Assembly: GCA_963662355.1 (NCBI GenBank)
Contig: OY759361.1
Location: forward strand, 1,302,001 to 1,366,000
DNA: 64,000 nt
Origin: WTFY01 sp026713925
GTDB lineage: Bacteria; Pseudomonadota; Gammaproteobacteria; UBA4575
Reading direction: 5' to 3'
A program made the translations under genes and the position numbers. The first letter of the stretch is position 1. The number at the start of each line of letters is the position of its first letter. The notes beneath the pieces are model-generated. The model worked only from the letters and a program-made list of their open reading frames with translations. It had not been told where the DNA came from and did not search any database. Shown here one piece after another: positions 9,324 to 18,433 of the stretch.

Positions 9324-11633
9324 ATGAGTGAGCATAATCCTGAAATCTCGTCGCAGCTTGACCGTTTTGTCACCATTGTTTTACGTCATCGATGGCTGAT
9401 CGGCGCACTCGCCATGGTGGTCATGCTGGTTGCGGCAGGAGGACTCCGCTCGATCATCATTACAAGCGATTACCGGATGATGTTCGGCGAGGACGATCCG
9501 CGGCTCGCCACTTTTGATGCCCTCGAGCGCACGTACACTTCATCCTATCGGGCATTGATCGCTGTTGCACCCCGACAGGGGTCGGTGTTCACGCGCAATG
9601 CACTGGGTGCCCTGGAAGAGTTGACCGAAGCTGCCTGGCACATGCCTTATTCCAACCGGGTGGACTCTCTTACCAACTATTCCCATAGCGAGGCCTTCGG
9701 AGACGAACTGGTGGTGTCCTCACTCGTGGCGGATGCGCGAACGTTGAGCGATGCCGATCTGGTGCGGGTCGAAAAGATTGCCCTGGGCACAATCGATCTT
9801 GCCGGGCGCCTGGTCTCCCATGACGGAAAAGTGGGTGCTGTGGTAATCAGCTTTGCACTGTCCAGGAAGCCGGACACTGCAGTGCTGGAGATAACCGATC
9901 ACCTGAACGCCTTCCTGGAACAGGCTCGCACGAGCCATCCGGACATCGCCTATTACATGATAGGCAATCCTTCCCTGGATCGCGCATTTGCCGATGCCAC
10001 GAAAGATGATATCCAGAACCTCGCACCGTTCATGGTACTCGTTATCGTGCTGCTTACAATCATCCTGTTGCGCTCGGTTCTCAGTACCGTGATCGTCGTG
10101 GTCACGGCCCTGTTTGCTGTCGGTACAACGATGGGGCTGGCTGGCTGGCTTGGCACGGTGTTCAACCCCGTCAATGCCGGCGTGCCCATTATTGTCATGG
10201 CAATCACCATCGCCCATAGCATCCACATCGTGACCAGCACATTGCGGGGCATGAGGCATGGCCTCGACAGAAATGCGGCAATTGTGGAATCAATGCGTAT
10301 CAACACCTATCCGGTATTTCTCACCTCTCTCACGACTGCCATCGGGTTCTTCAGCCTGAATGCCTCGGATTCACCGCCTTTTCACGTCCTGGGCAACTAT
10401 GTGGCGCTTGGCGTGTTTTGCGCATTTGTCTATTCCATGACACTTCTGCCGGTACTGCTTTCGGCCCTGCCTGTGCACCTGACTGCGGTCCGGGTTGAAA
10501 AGGACGACATTTTTGACCGTTTTTCCAATTTTGTGACCGGGCGGTACAGGCTGCTGCTTTGGCTGACGACCCTGGCCGCGCTGATTCTGGCCATGGGCAT
10601 TCCCCGTATCGAGCTGACCGACAAATGGGCACACTATTTTGACGACCGGTATGAGTTCAGACGCAGTGCGGACTTCATCTCCGAAAACCTGGCTGGTCTG
10701 GACATACTGGAATATTCGCTGGATGCAGGCCGCGAAGGCGGCATCACCGATCCCGGGTACCTGCAGGCGGTCGAGACGTTTGCCGCCTGGTACCGTGAGC
10801 AGCCGGAAGTGTTCCATGTCCAGGCCTTTTCGGACATCATGAAACGCCTGAACCGGAACATGCACGCAGACGATCCGGAGTTTTACAGGTTGCCGGACAA
10901 TCCGCAGCTCGCTGCACAATACCTTTTGTTGTACGAGCTTTCCCTTCCGGCAGGCTTTGATCTCAATGACCGCATTGAAATCACCCGCTCGGCTACGCGC
11001 ATGACTGTCGTGGCCCGTGATATTTCGACCCGGGACCTGCGAGAACTGGATGAGCGGGCTCAGGCATGGCTTGACCTCAATATACCCGGTTTTGCACAGG
11101 AGGCGTCGGGTTTGAGCATGCTTTTCGCTCACCTTTCCAGGCGAAACATCGAAAGCATGTTCGGCGGCACGCTGATCGCCATGGGCCTCATTTCCCTGAT
11201 CCTGATTCTGGTTTTCAAGAGTCTGAAAATTGGGCTCGTCAGCCTGGTGCCCAATTTCATTCCCGTGGTCATGTGCTTCGGTCTGTGGGGGTACGTTTTC
11301 GGTGAAGTGGGCCTGGCCGCCTCGGCGGTCACTGTCATTGCTTTCGGGATCATCGTGGATGATACGATCCATTTCATGTACAGGTATGTGAAATCCCGCC
11401 GCGAGGGTCAATCTCCCCCCGACGCCGTGCGCACCTCATTTCGTACGGTCGGCCGCGCGCTCGGGACCACGACAGCGGCCCTGTCAGCAGGGTTCCTGGT
11501 ACTTGCCTTGTCAGGATTCTCGGGCACGACGGCACTTGGCTTGCTGGTTGCGCTCATAATCATTTTTGCACTTGCCACCGATTTCCTGCTTCTCCCAGCC
11601 CTGCTGATTGCCATCGACCGGAAACCTGCATGA
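9324..11633 (+). CDS. RND superfamily (MMPL/HpnN-like) exporter
   Basis: A 769-aa inner-membrane transporter with the internal duplication of RND proteins. TM1 is at about residues 28-45 (WLIGALAMVVMLVAAG). A periplasmic domain follows, then five TM segments at about 230-390. The second half has a TM near 415, a second periplasmic domain and TMs at about 610-765. AFGIIVDDTIHF resembles the TM4 acidic motif of MMPL transporters. Such proteins export lipids or hydrophobic molecules; the substrate is not readable. The gene stands alone between divergent and convergent neighbours, with no membrane fusion protein or outer-membrane channel beside it. Confidence 0.85.
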   Translation: MSEHNPEISSQLDRFVTIVLRHRWLIGALAMVVMLVAAGGLRSIIITSDYRMMFGEDDPRLATFDALERTYTSSYRALIAVAPRQGSVFTRNALGALEELTEAAWHMPYSNRVDSLTNYSHSEAFGDELVVSSLVADARTLSDADLVRVEKIALGTIDLAGRLVSHDGKVGAVVISFALSRKPDTAVLEITDHLNAFLEQARTSHPDIAYYMIGNPSLDRAFADATKDDIQNLAPFMVLVIVLLTIILLRSVLSTVIVVVTALFAVGTTMGLAGWLGTVFNPVNAGVPIIVMAITIAHSIHIVTSTLRGMRHGLDRNAAIVESMRINTYPVFLTSLTTAIGFFSLNASDSPPFHVLGNYVALGVFCAFVYSMTLLPVLLSALPVHLTAVRVEKDDIFDRFSNFVTGRYRLLLWLTTLAALILAMGIPRIELTDKWAHYFDDRYEFRRSADFISENLAGLDILEYSLDAGREGGITDPGYLQAVETFAAWYREQPEVFHVQAFSDIMKRLNRNMHADDPEFYRLPDNPQLAAQYLLLYELSLPAGFDLNDRIEITRSATRMTVVARDISTRDLRELDERAQAWLDLNIPGFAQEASGLSMLFAHLSRRNIESMFGGTLIAMGLISLILILVFKSLKIGLVSLVPNFIPVVMCFGLWGYVFGEVGLAASAVTVIAFGIIVDDTIHFMYRYVKSRREGQSPPDAVRTSFRTVGRALGTTTAALSAGFLVLALSGFSGTTALGLLVALIIIFALATDFLLLPALLIAIDRKPA

Positions 11634-11737
11634 CGGTGTCCCCATGTACCGGCAGGCTGCTTTCTGGCCGGAATTTCACCTGCTGGGGCCAGCAGAACCA
11701 TGTGCAAGGGATTGAAAATTGAGATTCGGCTTACGGG

Positions 11738-12535
11738 TTATTTCTTGACCCAGTAGAACCGGTTTGGAATTTTCTGCCCCATCCCGAGTTGATGGGCTGC
11801 CTGCAGGCTTTTCCAGGTAAACTCCTGTGCCTGATAAACGGCAGACACGACGTCTTGGCCATGCGCAAGCAGTGCAGCAATTGCCGTGGCAAGCGTGCAC
11901 CCGGAACCATGATACCGGCCAGGCAGACGTGGCCAGGCATGTGAATTGAGCATTCTGTGATTTCCGAATAGCACATTGTGTACTTCCAGCGGATTTTCAT
12001 GGGTGTCAGTTACCAGCACGTGATGCGCGCCTTGTTCCAGGACTGCCATTGCACAGGCTTCCAGCGTATCTCCTTCAGGTGCAAGCATCTTCACTTCCTG
12101 GTCATTGGGAGTGACCACGCTTGCCAGGGGTGTCAGCAGGGTGTTGATGGCCTGGAGTACACTATCATCTGCCAAGACCCTGCCGCCACCGGCATGGAGT
12201 ACGGGATCCAGCACAACCAGAAGATCCGGGTAGTCCACAAGAATCGAGTGTATGGCACGTGCAGTTTCCTCGCTGCCTACAAGTCCAATTTTTATGGCGG
12301 CAACATCCATGTCTTCCAGAATAATGCGTGCCTGTTCGATGATCAGACCCTCGTCAATTTGTGACGTTTCGAGAACATTGATAGTATTTTGTACGGTAAC
12401 TGAAGTGATCACGGGAGCAGTATGGCAACCCAGGCTGGCGAGCGTTTCGATATCTGCCTGTATTCCTGCACCACCAGTCGGGTCTGAGCCTGACATTGCC
12501 ATAACTACAGGAACGGATGAGGAAGTGGTTTTCAT
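11738..12535 (-). CDS. thiD: Hydroxymethylpyrimidine/phosphomethylpyrimidine kinase
   Basis: ThiD phosphorylates HMP and HMP-P in thiamine synthesis. The 265-aa ribokinase-fold protein has AMSGSDPTGGAGIQAD at the N-terminus, VLDPVLHAGGGRVL in the middle and the anion-hole GSGCTLATAIAA at the C-terminus. The ATG at 12535 is divergent from the rubredoxin ATG at 12561, leaving only 25 nt between them, a pair often seen in gammaproteobacteria near hemL. The promoters must overlap the neighbouring genes or each other. Confidence 0.96.
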   Translation of the reverse strand: MKTTSSSVPVVMAMSGSDPTGGAGIQADIETLASLGCHTAPVITSVTVQNTINVLETSQIDEGLIIEQARIILEDMDVAAIKIGLVGSEETARAIHSILVDYPDLLVVLDPVLHAGGGRVLADDSVLQAINTLLTPLASVVTPNDQEVKMLAPEGDTLEACAMAVLEQGAHHVLVTDTHENPLEVHNVLFGNHRMLNSHAWPRLPGRYHGSGCTLATAIAALLAHGQDVVSAVYQAQEFTWKSLQAAHQLGMGQKIPNRFYWVKK

Positions 12536-12560
12536 AAAGAGCTAACAAGGGAAAGTGTCC

Positions 12561-12734
12561 ATGCAGTATAAAACATATATGTGTGTCATATGCGGGTGGG
12601 TCTATGACGAGGCAAAAGGCGCACCGGAGGAAGGGATTGCGCCAGGAACCCGATGGGCCGATATTCCGCTGAACTGGCAGTGCCCTCAGTGTGGGGCTGT
12701 AAAGGATGACTTCGAGATGGTGGAACTCACATGA
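12561..12734 (+). CDS. Rubredoxin
   Basis: A 57-aa one-iron electron carrier. The four iron ligands are Cys8 and Cys11 (CVICGW) and Cys41 and Cys44 (CPQCG), with the family-typical GTRWADIP and DDFEMVE segments. AAGGGAAA lies just upstream of the ATG. It is divergent from thiD, and its last 49 nt overlap the 3' end of the convergent aldolase gene. Rubredoxins pass electrons to alkane hydroxylases, oxygen reductases or peroxide reductases; the partner is not in the window. Confidence 0.95.
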   Translation: MQYKTYMCVICGWVYDEAKGAPEEGIAPGTRWADIPLNWQCPQCGAVKDDFEMVELT

Positions 12735-13291
12735 TTGTTCGAATTGATCTGTCTTCCCAGGCATGAAATTTTTGCGGAATGCTCGAGCGAGCAGGTCCAT
12801 TTGTAAGCGAGATCCAGTGATTTTCCACACGCATATACGCCGTGACCTCGTGTAACGGTGATGCAATGCTCACGCAGTATCCGGGCGATAAGGTCGGGCG
12901 ATTTTTCAGAATACTCTGCAAACGGTATATTGAGTACAGGCACTTTTGGAAAATACAGTTTTCCTTCGAAGTCCTCTGGCGCAAAATCCTTGCCATTCAT
13001 GGTTACCGCGATGGAATGGGGCCCGTGACTGTGTAGCAAGGCTCGGGCACTGGGGTTTTGTCTGTATACCTCAACATGCAGCCTGGCATCAAAGGAGGCA
13101 TTTTCGCCCGTGAGGCCTTCCATGCTGCAGGCAACCAGATCCTTTGCCTGCAAAGTATCTGCGCAGGCGCCGGAAGGAGTAACCCAAATTGTGTCCTGGT
13201 CACGAAATGAGGCATTGCCGCTATGTGAATCATTGTAGCCGTACTTGCGCAGCCAGGAGTAGTATTCGACTAATTTCTCTTTCGTACACAT
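12686..13291 (-). CDS. Class II aldolase/adducin family protein
   Basis: A 201-aa member of the zinc-dependent class II aldolase/adducin family, which includes fuculose-phosphate aldolase and methylthioribulose-phosphate dehydratase. The zinc-site blocks HSHGPHS and TRGHGVYA and the SGNASFRD and TPSGA substrate loops are intact. It is divergent from the PfkB kinase gene 120 nt away, so the pair may act on one sugar phosphate. The last about 16 residues are encoded antisense to the rubredoxin end and look unconserved. The exact substrate is unknown. Confidence 0.85.
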   Translation of the reverse strand: MCTKEKLVEYYSWLRKYGYNDSHSGNASFRDQDTIWVTPSGACADTLQAKDLVACSMEGLTGENASFDARLHVEVYRQNPSARALLHSHGPHSIAVTMNGKDFAPEDFEGKLYFPKVPVLNIPFAEYSEKSPDLIARILREHCITVTRGHGVYACGKSLDLAYKWTCSLEHSAKISCLGRQINSNNHVSSTISKSSFTAPH

Positions 13292-13411
13292 GGGTTCAGG
13301 ATTAATTTTGGTTCATTGTCAGGTACACTTCGTACAGGCTCGAAAGGGCTGAAATTTTCACACTGAATAAACAGAGTAACCACTGTAACGGCCTATGAAA
13401 GGATCTATTCG

Positions 13412-14344
13412 ATGTCAGCCCTGATTTGCGGGTCACTCGCCTACGATACCATCATGGTATTTCCAGGTCGATTCAAAGAGCACATCTTGCCCGAGAAAGT
13501 ACATATCCTGAGTGTCTCATTCATGGTTCCGCAGATACGTCGTGAATACGGCGGCTGTGCAGGCAATATTGCATACAACTTGCACTTGCTGGGGGGTGAC
13601 GGCTATATGATGGCCACCGCAGGACGGGACTTTGACCTGTATTCTGACTGGATCGATCAGTGTGGCATGAGCCAGAGGTATGTCAAAAAAATTGCAGAGG
13701 AATATACCGCACAGGCATTTGTTACGACTGATCTTGACGATAACCAGATCACTGCATTTCATCCCGGGGCCATGAACAGTTCGCATGAAAACGATATTCC
13801 AGATGATGGCAGCATCAGCATTGCCATCATCTCCCCCGATGGCAAGGACGGAATGGTGCAGCATGCCAGGCAGTGTCATGAGGCAGGCATTCCCTTTATT
13901 TTCGACCCGGGACAGGGGATGCCCATGTTTAACGGTGAAGAACTGCTGTCGTTTATTGAACAGGCCAGCTATGTATGTGTCAACGACTATGAATCACAAC
14001 TCCTGCAGGAACGTACCGGCTTGAACACCAAGCAGATTGCCGAACGTGTCCAGGCCATGGTCGTAACCTGCGGTAGCGAAGGCTCTGTTATCCATACGAA
14101 TGGCGACACGATCGAAATTCCGGCAGTTTGGGCAGGCGCGGTGCAAGATCCGACAGGTTGCGGGGATGCGTACCGGGGAGGACTGATATTCGGGTTAATG
14201 AATGGCCTGGACTGGGAAGTGTGTGGCCGTATCGCAGCACTCATAAGTGCCATTAAGGTCGCGCACCATGGTACACAAAACCATACATTCACGCTGGATG
14301 AATTCAAATCTCGTTTCAAGAAGGAGTTTGGCTGCTCGTTCTGA
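13412..14344 (+). CDS. PfkB-family carbohydrate/nucleoside kinase
   Basis: A 310-aa ribokinase-fold kinase close to the bacterial adenosine-kinase-like group. The two PfkB signatures are present: the N-terminal glycine block GGCAGNIAYNLHLLGG and the C-terminal DPTGCGDAYRGG, which carries the catalytic Asp and anion hole. FMVPQIRREYGG and FHPGAMN are typical of this subgroup, annotated as adenosine or sugar kinase. An ATG at 13412 follows AAAGGA. Its neighbour is a divergent class II aldolase gene. Confidence 0.85.
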   Translation: MSALICGSLAYDTIMVFPGRFKEHILPEKVHILSVSFMVPQIRREYGGCAGNIAYNLHLLGGDGYMMATAGRDFDLYSDWIDQCGMSQRYVKKIAEEYTAQAFVTTDLDDNQITAFHPGAMNSSHENDIPDDGSISIAIISPDGKDGMVQHARQCHEAGIPFIFDPGQGMPMFNGEELLSFIEQASYVCVNDYESQLLQERTGLNTKQIAERVQAMVVTCGSEGSVIHTNGDTIEIPAVWAGAVQDPTGCGDAYRGGLIFGLMNGLDWEVCGRIAALISAIKVAHHGTQNHTFTLDEFKSRFKKEFGCSF

Positions 14345-14367
14345 CTGCAGGTTCGACTGGCTCGGAA

Positions 14368-15021
14368 TTATTTAAGGCTCAAGCGTTCCCAGTCCTTCTT
14401 GATCGCATGTGCGGTCAGCTCCTTGTCAGCATCCACGGCAACAGGGTGGTCGACTCGTTCCAGAAGAGGAAGGTCATTACGGGAATCCGAGTAAAAGTAG
14501 CTGCCATCCAGTGTCTGCGAGGTGGATTCTGCCCAGTGCTCGGCAAGCGTGACTTTTCCCGTGCCAAAACAGGGTTGACCTTCAATTTCGCCCGTGAACT
14601 CGCCATGGGACCGGGCAGGTTCTGTCGCGATGAGTGTTTCAATCTGCAAGAGATCTTTTGCTGGCTCGATGATGAATCGGTTCGTGGATGTAATGATGGC
14701 CAGACGATCTCCTGAATCACGGTGTTGCTGTATCAGGCCATGGGCCTTGGTTTTGATCATTGGCTTGATCCGTGTGTCGATAAAATGATCACGCCATTGG
14801 CACAATTTTGCATAGGGGTTGTTTGCAAGTGGCCGCAAAGCAAATCTTAGGTATTCATGAATGTCGAGCTTCCCGGCAAGGTATTCCCTGTAAAACCGCT
14901 CATTTTCTTTTTCGTAAACCACCGAATCTACCTTGCCTATCGAGACAAGGTACAGGCCCCATTCATAGTCACTGTCTCCGTCCAGCAGGGTTTGGTCCAG
15001 ATCAAAAAAAACGAGTGCCAT
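14368..15021 (-). CDS. HAD-IB family phosphatase (SerB-like)
   Basis: A 217-aa HAD hydrolase with all motifs: FFDLDQTLLDGDSD (nucleophile Asp and general acid), IITSTN (motif II), and YFYSDSRNDLPLL (motif IV). It resembles the HAD-IB group of phosphoserine- and lysophosphatidate-phosphatase-like enzymes. The substrate is not deducible. It is followed upstream on the same strand by hemJ and the ClC gene, probably one minus-strand unit. Confidence 0.88.
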   Translation of the reverse strand: MALVFFDLDQTLLDGDSDYEWGLYLVSIGKVDSVVYEKENERFYREYLAGKLDIHEYLRFALRPLANNPYAKLCQWRDHFIDTRIKPMIKTKAHGLIQQHRDSGDRLAIITSTNRFIIEPAKDLLQIETLIATEPARSHGEFTGEIEGQPCFGTGKVTLAEHWAESTSQTLDGSYFYSDSRNDLPLLERVDHPVAVDADKELTAHAIKKDWERLSLK

Positions 15022-15077
15022 GGAAAGACCTATCTAGCTGTCCAGGTATGAGGAATTTCAGGTGTTTGATATCGGTT

Positions 15078-15503
15078 TCAGAAAGGTTTGATCACTACAA
15101 GTATAACGATTGCGACCAGGGCCAGTACAGGTGCTTCATTGAACCAGCGATACCATACATGGGAGTGAAAGTTTTTGTCCTCTTTGAAATTTTTAATGAT
15201 GAGGCCGCAACTAAAATGGTAGATGACGAGCAATCCAACCAGGATCAGTTTAAATATCATCCAGTTAGAAAACAGGTACCCGGGCATTAGGTACAGCGCC
15301 CAGATCCCAAGCAGGATGGCAAGTACCGCACTGGGTGTCATGATTCCATAAAACAGCTTCCGTTCCATGATTTTGAAGCGAGCCGTACTGGTAGTGTCCT
15401 CTGACATTGCATGGTAGACAAACAGGCGTGGCAGATAGAACAGGCCTGCAAACCAGGTCGTGACAAAAATAATATGAAAGGCCTTTATCCAGAGCATAGT
15501 CAT
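15078..15503 (-). CDS. hemJ: HemJ-type protoporphyrinogen oxidase (CopD-like membrane protein)
   Basis: A 141-aa protein with four transmembrane segments, matching the HemJ family that oxidises protoporphyrinogen IX in many proteobacteria. The conserved His in IKAFHIIFVTTWFAG, the YLPRLFVYH block and a Trp-rich C-terminal RWFNEAP motif are present. An alternative start two codons downstream is possible. It lies 19 nt from the ClC gene on the same strand. The family is clear; the oxidase role is by homology. Confidence 0.85.
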   Translation of the reverse strand: MTMLWIKAFHIIFVTTWFAGLFYLPRLFVYHAMSEDTTSTARFKIMERKLFYGIMTPSAVLAILLGIWALYLMPGYLFSNWMIFKLILVGLLVIYHFSCGLIIKNFKEDKNFHSHVWYRWFNEAPVLALVAIVILVVIKPF

Positions 15504-15522
15504 GCTTTTTGGGTGCCTGCAC

Positions 15523-17274
15523 TCATACAGAATACAGATTCTTGAAATGTTGTCGTGTCAGCACCCCATAGATTCTTGTCTTTCCGGACGGGGTTGTACT
15601 GCGAATACATAAAGCCTCCATATTTTCTTTCAAAAACTGCTCTTGTGCTGAATCGACTGCTGCTCTCAAGTCAATATAGGCTGCCTGCAAACGTTTGGCA
15701 GGAATTTCCATCAGGTCTATGCCAGATGTTCCGGTTGTGCTGTTTTCCGTTAAGAAGTTTGCCAGGTCCGTTGCAGGCAGAATCACAATCGGTTCATCAT
15801 TCTCAATAACAATCCATTCTGTTCCGGGTTCTACGAGTATCCTTGCCTGCTCAGGGGTAACCCGTTGCGAACTGACTCTTATATTTCGGTTCATGATATT
15901 TGCCACCCCAACCCGTCTCAATGCTTGCACCATGGGATTGTGCCGATAGTCCATGCCACGCAGCCTCATCAGTGTTCTGTATATCGAATGCTGACCGAGC
16001 AACTGGTTTGTAGTCAGTTCAGCAGTGACAATGGCCAGCATCCCGGGAAGAATGACGTTCGGGTTGCTGGTCAGCTCAAATACAGCTGTTAATGCTGCAA
16101 GGGGTGCCTGCAAGGTTGCACCCATCATGGCGCCCATCCCGATCAGGGCGTACATGCCAGGGGACGAGGCCAGTCCAGGAAAGACCGGCTGTGCCAGCAT
16201 GCCCATGATGCCACCGAAACATGCGCCTATTATAAAGGTAGGGCCAATGAGCCCTGCAGGCAGTCCGAGGCCAACACTGCATGCCGTAGCAACCAGTTTG
16301 GCTGCAAATATCATAATCAGCAAAGTTAACCCGATATTACTGACCAGAATGCTACTCGCCGTGTCATATCCAATACCCATAATTTGCGGGGCGAACACCG
16401 CCAGGACTCCAGTGATGGAACCCGCAACCAGGAATTTTGTCCAGATGGGCAGTTTTTCGCCTGCCTTGGCAGAAATCCTTGTCAAATAAATAAAGACGAA
16501 TGCTACAAATCCGGTCGCTACGCCCAACAGCATGACATAGGGAAGCTCCAGCAGTGTAGAAAACTGAAAGCTTGGAACTGAAAATGCGGCCTCGCTGCCG
16601 AACACTGCACGGGACACTGCCGTTGCACTGACTGCAGCCAAGGTAATGGGCAGAAAGCTGGCTAATGTGTACTCCATCATCACCACTTCCAGTGCAAAGA
16701 TCACTCCGGCCAGCGGAGTGTTAAAGGATGCACCAATCCCGGCTGCGGTCCCGCATGCGACCAACGTGCGGATTGTATTGTTGGGCAGGCCCAGACGCTG
16801 TCCCAGCGTGCTGCTGGTCGCGGCCCCCAAATGAATGGAAGGGCCTTCCCGGCCGAGTGATTGTCCTGAAATGATGGAAATTGCTGCTCCAAAATACTGC
16901 ATGATCAGTGCACGCAAAGGCAGGTGACCCTGGTTGTAGGTAAGTCGTTCCATGACATGCAGCACTCCGACAGTGTGTTCGCCCCTGGCCCAGATTCTGA
17001 ACATCAACGCAACCAGCAAGGCACCGGCTACAGGCAAAACGATACGCACACTGGTCGGCAGTCCTTCAAAGTTTCCAGGCGCACCCTCCGGAAGGATCAG
17101 CAGTTGCACACCTTCGATGAGGAGGCGGAATGACACTATGACCAATCCTGTCAGGAGTCCGGCAATTACGCTTAAAACAGCTAACTGGGTCAGTGCATCA
17201 GGCCGTGAGGTACGCAAACGCAGGCTTTCCAGCGCATCCTGAATGAAAATCCTAACCGGAGATTCCTTTTTCAT
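15523..17274 (-). CDS. ClC-family chloride channel/antiporter with degenerate CBS-like tail
   Basis: A 583-aa ClC protein. The selectivity and gating motif GREGPSIHLG includes the gating glutamate, and SFNTPLAGVIFALEV and the second-half GLPAGLIGPTFIIGACFGG complete the pore. About ten hydrophobic segments span residues 25-440. Residues about 455-583 form a soluble domain reminiscent of CBS domains, which could bind nucleotide. ClC proteins move chloride or exchange it for protons at the inner membrane. It is the first gene of the minus-strand set with hemJ and the HAD phosphatase. Confidence 0.92.
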   Translation of the reverse strand: MKKESPVRIFIQDALESLRLRTSRPDALTQLAVLSVIAGLLTGLVIVSFRLLIEGVQLLILPEGAPGNFEGLPTSVRIVLPVAGALLVALMFRIWARGEHTVGVLHVMERLTYNQGHLPLRALIMQYFGAAISIISGQSLGREGPSIHLGAATSSTLGQRLGLPNNTIRTLVACGTAAGIGASFNTPLAGVIFALEVVMMEYTLASFLPITLAAVSATAVSRAVFGSEAAFSVPSFQFSTLLELPYVMLLGVATGFVAFVFIYLTRISAKAGEKLPIWTKFLVAGSITGVLAVFAPQIMGIGYDTASSILVSNIGLTLLIMIFAAKLVATACSVGLGLPAGLIGPTFIIGACFGGIMGMLAQPVFPGLASSPGMYALIGMGAMMGATLQAPLAALTAVFELTSNPNVILPGMLAIVTAELTTNQLLGQHSIYRTLMRLRGMDYRHNPMVQALRRVGVANIMNRNIRVSSQRVTPEQARILVEPGTEWIVIENDEPIVILPATDLANFLTENSTTGTSGIDLMEIPAKRLQAAYIDLRAAVDSAQEQFLKENMEALCIRSTTPSGKTRIYGVLTRQHFKNLYSV

Positions 17275-17369
17275 AACCGGGATTATGCCAGAGCTTACGG
17301 GAACTTATGCGTTTGGCTGGCTGCATTAATCTTGTATGATGCACAGAATTTGTACACAGGGCTAGAAAC

Positions 17370-18401
17370 ATGATTTCAGTCGGGATAGTAGGAGGGACAG
17401 GGTATACCGGCGCGGAATTGCTGCGCATTCTCGTGTCCCATCCCGGGGTCAGCCTTCATGCGGTGACTTCAAGAAGCGAGGCCGGACGACCGGTAGCTGA
17501 TTTGTATCCAAACCTGGCGTCTCGTGAAGACCTGGTATTTGTCGAGCCCGACCCGGCCGAGTTGAAACAGTGTGAGTGTGTGTTTTTTGCAGCACCTAAT
17601 GGCACAGCCATGCACATGGTTCCAGAACTGATGGAAGCTGGCGTCAGGGTCGTTGACATGGCAGCAGATTTCCGGATTAAAGATGTTGCAACCTGGGAGT
17701 ATTGGTACAAACAGACTCATGCATGTCCTGACCTGCTGCAGTCAGCGGTGTATGGATTGACGGAACTGAACCGCGAGCAAATACGCACAGCCCGACTGGT
17801 TGCGAATCCAGGCTGTTACCCAACTGCAGTCATTCTAGGTGTATTGCCACTGCTTGAGCAGGGTTTGCCAGAACATGCGCAAGTTATTGCCGATGCAAAA
17901 TCGGGCGTGAGTGGGGCAGGACGCAGTCCGAACGTGCCTGCATTGTTCAGCGAAGCTGGCGAGAATTTCAGGGCATACAATGTCAGCGCACATCGTCACT
18001 GGCCGGAAATCAAACAGGAATTGCAGGGGATCACTTCAACCAGTGTAAATCTGACGTTCACACCTCATCTTACTCCAATGGTTCGGGGTATATTTGCTAC
18101 CTTGTACGTATCCGGGGTGGACCGCACCCTGGATTTGCATTCAACCTATCAGCAGCGATTTGCCAGAGAAAATTTTGTTGAAGTACTAGGTGAAGGCGCA
18201 TTACCGGAAACAAAACATGTGCGGGGTTCAAATTACTGCAGGTTGTCTGTACAGCGCCCCTATGATGGAGAAATTGTGGTGGTTTTGTCAGTTATCGACA
18301 ATCTTGTAAAGGGCGCAGCTGGGCAGGCAGTGCAGAACATGAACATAATGTTTGGCCTTGATGAAAGTTTAGGGCTTCTTCAGTCAGGGCTTTTCCCGTA
18401 A
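17370..18401 (+). CDS. argC: N-acetyl-gamma-glutamyl-phosphate reductase
   Basis: ArgC reduces N-acetylglutamyl phosphate to the semialdehyde with NADPH in arginine synthesis. The 343-aa protein has the Rossmann block IVGGTGYTGAELLRIL, the catalytic Cys in ANPGCYPTA and SGVSGAGR, all expected of type 1 ArgC. It opens a plus-strand run that continues with a DUF6776-type gene, bactofilin and erpA, the order argC-hypothetical-bactofilin-erpA seen widely in gammaproteobacteria. Confidence 0.97.
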   Translation: MISVGIVGGTGYTGAELLRILVSHPGVSLHAVTSRSEAGRPVADLYPNLASREDLVFVEPDPAELKQCECVFFAAPNGTAMHMVPELMEAGVRVVDMAADFRIKDVATWEYWYKQTHACPDLLQSAVYGLTELNREQIRTARLVANPGCYPTAVILGVLPLLEQGLPEHAQVIADAKSGVSGAGRSPNVPALFSEAGENFRAYNVSAHRHWPEIKQELQGITSTSVNLTFTPHLTPMVRGIFATLYVSGVDRTLDLHSTYQQRFARENFVEVLGEGALPETKHVRGSNYCRLSVQRPYDGEIVVVLSVIDNLVKGAAGQAVQNMNIMFGLDESLGLLQSGLFP

Positions 18402-18410
18402 GGAAAAGCC
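18388..18410 (+). terminator. Hairpin at the argC stop, possibly partial terminator
   Basis: GGCTTTTCC and GGAAAAGCC form a perfect 9-bp stem with a five-base loop across the argC stop codon. There is no T run after it, so it would at most pause transcription or protect the mRNA end before the next gene at 18434. Confidence 0.35.
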
Positions 18411-18433
18411 TGGTTCCGGCATTTCATCAGGAC

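Noticed and set aside
10371..11411. 346-aa minus-strand frame inside the RND exporter
   Set aside because: Codon-bias shadow; the plus strand encodes a standard membrane transporter.
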